Assembly: GCA_905198575.1 (NCBI GenBank)
Contig: CAJKDC010000073.1
Coordinates: 1 to 14,482, forward strand
Direction: 5' to 3'
DNA: 14,482 bases
From: an uncultured Bacteroides sp.
Lineage (GTDB): Bacteria > Bacteroidota > Bacteroidia > Bacteroidales > Bacteroidaceae
The notes under the pieces are model-generated. The model ran no database searches. It had not been told where the DNA came from and saw nothing but the letters and a program-made list of their open reading frames with translations. A program made the translations under genes and the position numbers. Each line of letters opens with the position of its first letter. Position 1 is the first letter of the stretch. Below, piece by piece: positions 1 to 7,739 of the stretch.

Positions 1-2407
1 ACAATATGACATAACCCAATTTGGCATACCAGGTAAGCCAAAGGGGAGGAGCAATAAAGATATTCAATGAGGCGATTTCTTTGTCCCATTCTTGATTACG
101 GATGCGTGTTCTCACTTTGAAGTTATATTTACCTGGAGGAATATTACGAAAAATTACTTGATTTTCTCCTTGTGTGTCATACCATCTGTTTTCAAGGCCT
201 TCTAGCATATAAGTGAATTCTACCTGTGGACTTTGTGTGTAGTCTAATACATTAAATGTAATGCGAAAACTATTCTGATTATAAGGTAAATGGACTACTC
301 CCTTTTTGAATGGAATTGAAATTTCAGCATCTTTACTTTCTGTTTTTTTATTGTATTTGCAGAATTGGGTGATTTTAACAGGGGAAACTTGGCGGATAGA
401 AGATAGTTCTTTGGGGTTAAAGAAACATGCTCCATTTTGAGAGCCGAAATAGATAATTCCATTGTGAGTCATACAAGTGGAGCCGTTCATGAAATCACCC
501 ATCGGAACTCCGTCGTGATGATTATAATTATAAAATAGGTTTTGTTTTGGATCTAAACAGGAGATGCCGTCATTACTACTTATCCAAATTCTTTTTTCCA
601 AATCTTCGCAAATAGCACGTATATGACTGTTTTCTAAACCTTCCTTTTCTTTAAAGATTTTGTATCTGTTTGGTTGGCTGGTATTTTTGAATACGGCTAG
701 TCCTTCGCGGGTCGCAACCCATATTTGCTCTTCTGAATCTTTTATCATGTGATTCACAGCATTGGAGCAGAAGCCGTTTTCAATAACGAAATTCCATAGT
801 AGCTTATTGTTTACATCAAAGATAGAGATGCCTTTGCCGAAAGTACCTACCCATAATTTCCCCTCTTTGTCACGCAAAAGAGAATGTACCATGATGTCTG
901 GTAATTGTTTTTGTATTTCTTCTTCCTTTACGAGTACTTCATTTGTACAGGAATAGATTCCGGTTTCAGTCCCAATCCACATTTTTCCGTTCTGATCTTC
1001 ATAAAAGCATCTGACATCTAGATTGTTGAATAGACTAGAGGATATGTGAACAATTTCTTGTTTATCTGGTTTATAGAGCAGTATTCCGTTTTTGTAAGTT
1101 CCAAGCCATAGACGTTTCTGTCTGTCTTCATAAATGGTATTGATATGCGTGTTGTACACAAGTTCATGCGAGTAAAGATCATATGTCTTTATTTTCTTTC
1201 CATTTATAAATAATCCCAATTCATCTTCACTTCCTAGCCATACTTGATTGTCTGTAGCCCACATTCCCCACACTTGTTTGTAGCTTAGTCCTTTTGCTGT
1301 TTCTATTGTATAAGGTAGAATATTGAACATGGGTTGGGTATGACTAATGAAATCGATACCTCCCCGATAGTTTCCTATCCATATATTACCATAACAATCT
1401 TGATAGGCACATCGTGCATTAGGTGAAGATAGCCCATAATTGTCATTGGTGGCCTTTATATTTTGAAAATCTATTTCCTCTGCAGAAATAAAGGCGTTAT
1501 GTTGTAAATCTAATATACTTACTCCTCCCATGTTGGTACATATCCATATCTTCCCGTCTTTCATCTGTTTGATATCGTATATAGAATTGGATAATAGTGA
1601 ATTGTCATCATTGGGATTATGTTTGAATACTGTAAATTTTTCAGTGGTAGGATTAAAGAGGGCAAGTCCTGCGTTTGTTCCGATCCATACATTGTCATTC
1701 TTGTCTATGCAAATGGCTCGAACTTCTTGTCCGGGCAGACTGTTGGGATCCTTGGGATCAGGTATATAATTTTTAACAGTCTTGTCTTTTAATGATAAGA
1801 TGCTTAATCCATTGAAGGCATGTCCAATATATAAATGCCCTGTTCTGTCTTCACAAGAAGTCCAGTTGGGAATCGGTAACCCTTGTATTTCATCATTTCT
1901 ATAGGCTGTGAATTTTTTGGTTCGGGGGTTATAATGTTCTATGCCGACATGATAGTGGGTTATCCATATTCCTCCATCTGAGGCATAAGACAAGTCAGTA
2001 ATGTCATTTGTTTGTAATTGTGACTTTTCAGCTATATAGGAGGTAAATGTTTCTTGATCACAGTTAAATGCACATAATCCGTTGCGTTGAGTTGCAATCC
2101 AGATAATATTTTCATTGGGATCGGCCAATACGGTATTTAGTTCATTACTGGTCAGGCCAGAGGTGTGTTTTGTATATACGGTGAAATGATTACCATCAAA
2201 TTTATTTAATCCGTCTTCGGTTGCGATCCACATACAACCTTGTTGATCCTGGGTGATTCCAACTACATAATTACTAGATATTCCGTCTTCTACTCCCAAT
2301 CTTTTAATCATATATGGCTGGGCAGTAGCTGGAATTAAAACATCTAATAACATATATATAACATATGTAATTCTAATACAATTGATTATATTAAATTTAT
2401 GAACCAT
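1..2407 (-). CDS. Hybrid two-component system (HTCS) sensor, N-terminal 802 residues, truncated by window edge
   Basis: Reading the minus strand from ATG at 2407 gives an uninterrupted frame of 802 codons that leaves the window. An in-frame TAG upstream rules out an earlier ATG. The first ~29 residues form a basic then hydrophobic signal or anchor ending ATAQP. About 14 beta-propeller repeats follow (residues ~35-690), each with a W-[IVL]-[GAS]-T-like core such as MWIATEDGL, NVWIGTNAGL, RLWLGTYKNG and MWIGTETGI. This fits two seven-bladed Reg_prop propellers. Residues ~710-783 look like a Y_Y_Y domain (FTYMLEGLENRWYDTQG ... PPGKYNFKVR). The sequence stops at APPLWLTWYAKLGYVIL, the usual entry to the membrane segment. 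In HTCS proteins this periplasmic sensor is followed by a histidine kinase, receiver and AraC-type DNA-binding domain; none of those is visible here. It is transcribed divergently from the PUL and probably regulates it. No good ribosome binding site is seen, consistent with low expression. Confidence 0.93.
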   Translation of the reverse strand, partial: MVHKFNIINCIRITYVIYMLLDVLIPATAQPYMIKRLGVEDGISSNYVVGITQDQQGCMWIATEDGLNKFDGNHFTVYTKHTSGLTSNELNTVLADPNENIIWIATQRNGLCAFNCDQETFTSYIAEKSQLQTNDITDLSYASDGGIWITHYHVGIEHYNPRTKKFTAYRNDEIQGLPIPNWTSCEDRTGHLYIGHAFNGLSILSLKDKTVKNYIPDPKDPNSLPGQEVRAICIDKNDNVWIGTNAGLALFNPTTEKFTVFKHNPNDDNSLLSNSIYDIKQMKDGKIWICTNMGGVSILDLQHNAFISAEEIDFQNIKATNDNYGLSSPNARCAYQDCYGNIWIGNYRGGIDFISHTQPMFNILPYTIETAKGLSYKQVWGMWATDNQVWLGSEDELGLFINGKKIKTYDLYSHELVYNTHINTIYEDRQKRLWLGTYKNGILLYKPDKQEIVHISSSLFNNLDVRCFYEDQNGKMWIGTETGIYSCTNEVLVKEEEIQKQLPDIMVHSLLRDKEGKLWVGTFGKGISIFDVNNKLLWNFVIENGFCSNAVNHMIKDSEEQIWVATREGLAVFKNTSQPNRYKIFKEKEGLENSHIRAICEDLEKRIWISSNDGISCLDPKQNLFYNYNHHDGVPMGDFMNGSTCMTHNGIIYFGSQNGACFFNPKELSSIRQVSPVKITQFCKYNKKTESKDAEISIPFKKGVVHLPYNQNSFRITFNVLDYTQSPQVEFTYMLEGLENRWYDTQGENQVIFRNIPPGKYNFKVRTRIRNQEWDKEIASLNIFIAPPLWLTWYAKLGYVIL

Positions 2408-2421
2408 AGAATATTTGACAA

Positions 2422-2463
2422 TTATGGACTAAAAACTCGTTATGAATGATTTTTCTACCATTC
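2422..2463. promoter_or_regulatory. Candidate activator (HTCS) binding region
   Basis: Upstream of the susC-like promoter there is a direct repeat TTATGRA at 2422-2428 and 2440-2446, with starts 18 bp apart. It is followed by an inverted repeat GAATG (2444-2448) and CATTC (2459-2463). The position just upstream of the -33 element is where an AraC-type activator would be expected to bind. The repeats are short, in AT-rich DNA, and could be chance. The functional assignment is inference. Confidence 0.25.
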
Positions 2464-2480
2464 TTGCTTAATTTTTAATC

Positions 2481-2510
2481 TTTGTTTTTTCATAACATCT
2501 TTTATTTTTG
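2481..2510 (+). promoter_or_regulatory. Bacteroides-type promoter for the PUL operon
   Basis: TATTTTTG at 2503-2510 matches the Bacteroides -7 consensus TAnnTTTG exactly. TTTG at 2481-2484 fits the -33 element, with an 18-bp spacer (slightly short of the usual 19-21). Transcription would begin near 2516-2518, giving a leader of about 150 nt before the first susC-like gene. It is the only full match to this consensus that I found on the plus strand of the divergent intergenic region. Confidence 0.65.
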
Positions 2511-2669
2511 CATCGTTTTAAAGGATATCTTATCTAAAACATTTGTAAATCTAGTAAAAAACTTTAGATGAAACAATAAGTTGATTAGTTTTTTTTGGGG
2601 TAAAAAGATTGCCACAAAATATAAAGAGTTTATAAACCTTATTATCTAATTTTAAAAAAGGAAAAAACA

Positions 2670-5600
2670 ATGAAATCTAACTCATTTATGAGAAATCGTA
2701 AGGCATTTACTACTGTCTTATTGTTTTGCACTGGTTTCATAGCTTCTCACCCCTTGGTTGTGTCAGCTGCCGATAAGGTTATGGCTGTTCAATTAATACA
2801 TCAACAGCAAACTATAAAAGGTATTGTTGTTGATGCTTCGGGTGAGCCTGTGATTGGTGCGAATGTTGTTGTAGAAGGTACTACAATGGGAACAATTACT
2901 GACTTTGAAGGTACTTTTTCTATTTCAGTACCTAAAAATGGAAAAATAAAAATTTCCTTTATCGGTTACAAAGATCAAGTCTTGACACCTCAATCTGGTA
3001 AGAATTTAAGAGTTGTGCTCGAAGATGATTCACAAATGTTAGGTGAGGTACAAGTCGTAGCGTATGGTGCACAAAAGAAAGTTTCTATAACAGGAGCCAT
3101 TTCTTCAATGAAAGGTGAGGATTTGCTAAAAACTCCTGCTGCGTCTATGTCGAATGTATTGTCTGGTCAGATTACAGGTATTTCTTCGGTGCAATATTCT
3201 GGTGAACCCGGTGCTGATGAGGCGGATTTGTATGTGCGTGGTATTGCTACTTGGAATAATGCCAAACCTTTGATTCAAGTGGATGGGGTAGAACGCGAAT
3301 TTTCGCAGATTGACCCCAATGAGGTAGAAAGTATTACGGTATTGAAAGATGCTTCGGCTACAGCCGTATTTGGTGTTCGTGGTGCTAATGGTGTTATATT
3401 GATTACTACTAAACGTGGTGCTGAAGGTAAGGCTAAAATTTCTTTTTCAACTTCGGCAGGTGTTAACTTAAGAACGAAACAATTGGAATTTGCCAATTCT
3501 TATCAGTATGCGTCTTATTATAATGATTTACAGGTAAATGATGGTGGAGTACCTACATTTACAGAAGAGCAATTGATAAAATTCAGAGATCATACAGATC
3601 CTATTTTATATCCGGATATTAATTGGATTGATTACTGTATGAATAAGGCAGCGTTTCAGTCACAACATAATGTAAATATATCGGGAGGTACTGATAGAAT
3701 GCGTTACTTTGTATCAGCAGGTATGTTTACACAAGATGGTATGTTCAAACAACTTGCAGCGTCTGATAATTTTAACTTTAACTACAAACGTTACAATTAT
3801 CGTGCTAATTTGGATTTTGATGCGACTAAGACTACATTAATTTCTGTTAATATTGGTGGGCGTATTGAAACTAAACGTACTCCTGAGTCTGGAGAAGACC
3901 AGAATCAGCTGTTCCGTAAATTATATTGGGCTGTGCCTTTTGCTGGTGCAGGCATTGTAGATGGAAAACGTGTGGTTTCAAATGCTGATTATCTACCATT
4001 TACTGGATCTGACGGATTGAATTCTTATTATGGGAAAGGCTTCCGTTCTACAACAACAAATGTGTTGAATGTGGATCTTGTATTGGATCAAAAGTTAGAT
4101 TTTATAACCAAAGGACTTTCTTTTAAATTGAAGGGTTCTTATAATACTAGTTATTGGACACAAAAAATAGCCAGTTCTTCTATGGCTGTATATACACCAG
4201 TTCTTCATGATGATGGATCTATTGGTTATCGTAAGAGTGGCTCTGATTCTCAGTTGTCTTATAGTCGTAATTCAAATGGTGAAGGTAAATCACGTGATTG
4301 GTATATGGAAGCTGCTTTGAATTACAGTCGCAAATTTGGAGATCATAATGTGACAGGTTTGGTGCTTTATAATCAATCAAAACGATATTATCCAGGAGGT
4401 ACTTATGATGATATTCCTTCGGCTTATGTTGGCTTTGTGGGGCGTGCTACCTATGATTATAAAACTCGATATATGGCAGAGTTTAATGTTGGTTATAATG
4501 GTTCTGAGAATTTTGCTCCAGGTAAACGTTATGGCTTGTTCCCAGCTGGCTCTATTGGTTGGATTGTCAGTGAAGAGTCTTTTTTTAAGCCGTTAAAGAA
4601 AGTGATCAATTACTTTAAAGTACGTGCCTCTGTAGGTATGGTAGGTAATGATAATAACGGAAATAATAGATTTTTGTATCTTCCAGACGCTTATATTTTG
4701 AATGACGATGGCTATTTTTTCGGTACGAATGCTGGAAATAAGAAGCCGGGTGCTTATGAGGCTAGTAAATCGAATGCTGATGTAACTTGGGAAAAATCTG
4801 TTAAGCAGAATTATGGTATTGATTTTTCTATTCTGAATGAAAAACTAAATATTTCTTTAGATTATTTTAAAGAAAACCGTCGAGATATTCTTTCTTCTCC
4901 AGATTATATGCCGGGAATTTTGGGTATGGTTTTACCTATTATGAATGTTGGTAAAACTGAAAATAAAGGATATGAGTTTCAGCTAAAATGGAATGATAAA
5001 ATCGGTGATGATTTCCGTTATTGGGCAAACTTCAATCTCTCTTTTGCGCGCAACAAAATTGTTTATAAGAATGAGATTGAAAAGAATGAAGATTGGTTGT
5101 ATGAAACTGGCCGTACAATTGGTTCTCGTTTGATTTATAAATTTTGGGGATATTATGATGAAACTGCAGAGGCTAGATATCAGGAAGAATTTGGTAGACC
5201 TATAGCAGATCATGGTTTATCTTTACAGCCAGGTGATGCGGTATTTGCTGACTTAAACAGTGACGGTGTTATTGATGGAGATGATGCTAGCCGTGATTTG
5301 GGGTATGTGGATACTCCTGAATATACAGCTGGTTTGAATCTTGGATTTAGTTGGAAGGGATGGGATTTTACAGCGCAGTTTACAGGAGCGTGGAATGTAG
5401 ACCGTATGCTTTCCGAATTCCGTCAACCGCTGGGAGATACACAAAATAAAGGATTGCTTCTTTATCAATATGAAAATACATGGCGTTCGTCGGCCGATAC
5501 TTATACGGCTAAATTCCCTCGTATATCGAAGTTAGCTCAAGCGAACAATTATAGAGCTTCCGACTTGTATTTGTGTGATGCAAGTTATTTACGTTTGAAA

Positions 5601-5798
5601 AGTGTTGAATTGGGGTATAATTTTAATATGCCTTTCATGAAGAAAATAAAAATGAATCAGTGCCGTTTATATGTAAGTGCGTATAACTTATTCACATTGA
5701 CGGATTTTATGTGGGGGGATCCTGAGTCACGTCAAAGTGATCGTCCAAATTATCCATTGACTCGCGTGATTAATTTAGGTTTAAAAGTTGGATTCTAA
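2670..5798 (+). CDS. SusC/RagA-family TonB-dependent outer-membrane transporter (pair 1)
   Basis: A 1042-residue protein of normal SusC length. It would import oligosaccharides across the outer membrane with TonB energy and a SusD lid. A signal peptide (residues 1-~33, ending VVSA) is followed by a carboxypeptidase-regulatory-like domain (~48-118; GIVVDASGEPVIGANVVVEG, ISFIGY). A TonB-box-like segment, EVQVVAYGAQKK (126-137), leads into the plug, which carries LYVRG, VDGVERE and the SusC signature NEVESITVLKDASATAVFG. The rest is a beta-barrel ending in VINLGLKVGF with the C-terminal Phe typical of BAM substrates. A Ca-binding-like DLNSDGVIDGDD segment lies near residue 860. The start is fixed by a strong A-rich ribosome binding site just upstream. 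The gene is first in the operon and 14 bp before its SusD partner. Substrate cannot be read from sequence. Confidence 0.96.
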   Translation: MKSNSFMRNRKAFTTVLLFCTGFIASHPLVVSAADKVMAVQLIHQQQTIKGIVVDASGEPVIGANVVVEGTTMGTITDFEGTFSISVPKNGKIKISFIGYKDQVLTPQSGKNLRVVLEDDSQMLGEVQVVAYGAQKKVSITGAISSMKGEDLLKTPAASMSNVLSGQITGISSVQYSGEPGADEADLYVRGIATWNNAKPLIQVDGVEREFSQIDPNEVESITVLKDASATAVFGVRGANGVILITTKRGAEGKAKISFSTSAGVNLRTKQLEFANSYQYASYYNDLQVNDGGVPTFTEEQLIKFRDHTDPILYPDINWIDYCMNKAAFQSQHNVNISGGTDRMRYFVSAGMFTQDGMFKQLAASDNFNFNYKRYNYRANLDFDATKTTLISVNIGGRIETKRTPESGEDQNQLFRKLYWAVPFAGAGIVDGKRVVSNADYLPFTGSDGLNSYYGKGFRSTTTNVLNVDLVLDQKLDFITKGLSFKLKGSYNTSYWTQKIASSSMAVYTPVLHDDGSIGYRKSGSDSQLSYSRNSNGEGKSRDWYMEAALNYSRKFGDHNVTGLVLYNQSKRYYPGGTYDDIPSAYVGFVGRATYDYKTRYMAEFNVGYNGSENFAPGKRYGLFPAGSIGWIVSEESFFKPLKKVINYFKVRASVGMVGNDNNGNNRFLYLPDAYILNDDGYFFGTNAGNKKPGAYEASKSNADVTWEKSVKQNYGIDFSILNEKLNISLDYFKENRRDILSSPDYMPGILGMVLPIMNVGKTENKGYEFQLKWNDKIGDDFRYWANFNLSFARNKIVYKNEIEKNEDWLYETGRTIGSRLIYKFWGYYDETAEARYQEEFGRPIADHGLSLQPGDAVFADLNSDGVIDGDDASRDLGYVDTPEYTAGLNLGFSWKGWDFTAQFTGAWNVDRMLSEFRQPLGDTQNKGLLLYQYENTWRSSADTYTAKFPRISKLAQANNYRASDLYLCDASYLRLKSVELGYNFNMPFMKKIKMNQCRLYVSAYNLFTLTDFMWGDPESRQSDRPNYPLTRVINLGLKVGF

Positions 5799-5812
5799 TA
5801 TCTTGAAATCTT

Positions 5813-7705
5813 ATGAAACATTTTGAAAAATGGTTTATTATAGCATTTGTGGGAGCAACGCTTGCCACTTCATGTGTCGATGATATAAAATTCGGTGATG
5901 CTTTCTTGGAAAAAGCACCAAGTGTGGCTGTAACTCAAGATACAATTTTCGGTAAAGCGGAGTATGCTCGTCGTTTTTTGTGGAATACTTATTCAAAGTT
6001 GTATTATGGTTTGGCCACAAACTGGAATGATGTGGATGGTAAGATGAATACTGGTATGTTTGAATGTTTATCTGATTGTTTTCATTCTCATAATTCATGG
6101 GATGGTTTGAATAGACATTATTATTCTGGTACTTATACTGCTAGTACAGAAGATGGTACAGCTGAAACACGTTTTGGTTTTACTAAAGAAGAAACTTGGC
6201 AGGCAATACGTAGTTCATGGATCTTTATTGAAAATGTAGATCGTGTACCCGATATGGACGGGAATGAAAAAGAACGATTGAAAGCGGAAGCGAAGGTAAT
6301 AATAGCTTCTCGCTATTTTGATATGTTTCGTCATTTTGGTGGATTGCCTATAGTAAAAGCGTCTTTTGCGGCTGAAAATGAATATGATGTTCCTCGAGCT
6401 ACCGTAGAAGAAACAGTGAACTTTATGATAGGTCTTTTAGATGAAGCGGCCACTGTACTTCCTTGGGATTTGACTGAGGATGGAGAGGCTAACTGGCAAG
6501 GACGTATGACTAAAGCGGCAGCTATGGGCTTGAAATGTAAAATTTTGCTTTTTGCTGCAAGTCCTTTATTTAATGACAATGAACCATATTGTACGGCAGA
6601 ACCACAAGAAGCGGTTATCAATCATCAAGTGTGGTACGGAGGATATAAACCTGAATTATGGAAAGCATGTCTGACTGCTTGTGAAGAATTTTTCCAAGCC
6701 CTGCAAGTTAATGGGCATTATGAACTAGTTCAGGCTGTTGGTGATACGAATGATGCCTATAGAGCGGCTTTTAATAAAGCTTATTTCTTACGTGAAAATT
6801 CGGAATTGTTGATTTCTACCCGTATCATTGGTAAGTATAATTGGGATTGGTGGTATTATTGGGGCGATTGGGTGCCCAATGGCGGTTATACGCCTACATT
6901 GGAGTATATGGAAATGTTCCCTATGGCAACAGGCGAATCCTTTGACTTTGATAAGGCAGTACAGAATAATAATATGTTTTTTGAGAATAATGATTATAAT
7001 AAACCTACTCGTGATCCACGTTTGTATGAAACAATTTTGGTAAATGGTGCTAAATGGAGTGGCCGTTCTGTGGAATTATGGGTAGGAGGACGTGAAAACG
7101 CTAATAGTACAAGTACTGAAACAGGACAGTATGCAACAGGCTTCGGTTTATATAAATTCTATAAAGAAGGTAAAGGAAGTCTAGCCAATAATTATTTGGA
7201 ATGGCCTTATTTACGTATGTCGGAAATGTATTTGATTTATGCGGAAGCACTTCTGAAAAATAATCAACCGAAACTAGCTATAGAGATGGTGGATAAGGTA
7301 CGTGCGCGTGTCGGATTAAAAGGGTTGATAGAGTCGAATCAAGACAAGAATTTACTATCTGATTCGAATGCTTTGATGGAAGAAATATTACGAGAACGTG
7401 CTTGTGAACTTGGGTTGGAAGATGTTCGTTTCTTTGATATGATACGTAATAAGCGTGCTGATCTTTTTGAGCGTCCTTTACATGGTTTGCTTATTGAACG
7501 TGCTGATGGTGGAAGTGGTTCATGGTCTGATAAACCGGAAGATAAACGGGGACCTTTTCCGACAAAATTTAAATATACTCAGTTCAAAATATCTAATTCA
7601 GCTCGTGCATGGTGGACAAATTTCAATTCAAAATGGTATTTGTCTGCATTTCCTGTAAATGAAGTAAACAAAGGATATGGATTGACTCAAAATCCAGGTT
7701 GGTAA
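5813..7705 (+). CDS. SusD/RagB-family surface glycan-binding lipoprotein (pair 1)
   Basis: A 630-residue lipoprotein that would act as the glycan-capturing lid on the upstream SusC-like transporter. The signal peptide ends in lipobox LATSC with Cys21, followed by VDDIKFGD. Acidic residues right after Cys fit the Bacteroidota surface-export signal. Family marks include RYFDMFRHFGGLPIV (~167-181), VPRATVEETVNFM, the LLFAASPLFND helix (~245-256), RERACELGLEDVRFFDMIR, and the C-terminal WYLSAFPVNEVNKGYGLTQN-PGW ending. It is long for the family. An unusual aromatic cluster (residues 342-353, W/Y rich) may belong to the binding surface; that is inference. No strong Shine-Dalgarno is seen, and the 14-bp gap to the preceding gene suggests translational coupling. 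Confidence 0.95.
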   Translation: MKHFEKWFIIAFVGATLATSCVDDIKFGDAFLEKAPSVAVTQDTIFGKAEYARRFLWNTYSKLYYGLATNWNDVDGKMNTGMFECLSDCFHSHNSWDGLNRHYYSGTYTASTEDGTAETRFGFTKEETWQAIRSSWIFIENVDRVPDMDGNEKERLKAEAKVIIASRYFDMFRHFGGLPIVKASFAAENEYDVPRATVEETVNFMIGLLDEAATVLPWDLTEDGEANWQGRMTKAAAMGLKCKILLFAASPLFNDNEPYCTAEPQEAVINHQVWYGGYKPELWKACLTACEEFFQALQVNGHYELVQAVGDTNDAYRAAFNKAYFLRENSELLISTRIIGKYNWDWWYYWGDWVPNGGYTPTLEYMEMFPMATGESFDFDKAVQNNNMFFENNDYNKPTRDPRLYETILVNGAKWSGRSVELWVGGRENANSTSTETGQYATGFGLYKFYKEGKGSLANNYLEWPYLRMSEMYLIYAEALLKNNQPKLAIEMVDKVRARVGLKGLIESNQDKNLLSDSNALMEEILRERACELGLEDVRFFDMIRNKRADLFERPLHGLLIERADGGSGSWSDKPEDKRGPFPTKFKYTQFKISNSARAWWTNFNSKWYLSAFPVNEVNKGYGLTQNPGW

Positions 7706-7739
7706 TACTTGATTTTTTATCTAATAAAAACTAGAAACA

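Larger units (their letters stand above)
2408..2669. other. Divergent intergenic region and 5' leader of the susC-like operon
   Basis: This 262-bp AT-rich gap separates the HTCS gene from the rightward operon. Besides the promoter at 2481-2510, the leader holds a possible hairpin at 2549-2569 (ATCTAGT, loop AAAAA, then AC and TAGAT with a TT bulge) and a perfect 10-bp palindrome GTTTATAAAC at 2628-2637. A strong A-rich ribosome binding site (AAAAAAGGAAAAAA, 2654-2667) lies directly before the first susC-like start. I see no full promoter consensus for the HTCS gene on the minus strand and no coding potential. Confidence 0.6.

Noticed and set aside
762..1769. Plus-strand open frames at 762-956 and 1530-1769
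   Set aside because: They lie antisense inside the continuous HTCS sensor frame and encode low-complexity Ser/Phe/Ile-rich peptides with no family features or convincing ribosome binding sites.
2415..2420. TTGACA resembling a sigma-70 -35 box
   Set aside because: Bacteroidota primary sigma factor does not use this consensus and no matching -10 supports it; the TAnnTTTG element at 2503 is the better candidate.
3275..5468. Minus-strand open frames inside the first susC-like gene
   Set aside because: They are antisense shadows of a clear SusC coding sequence, with no recognisable domains or start signals.
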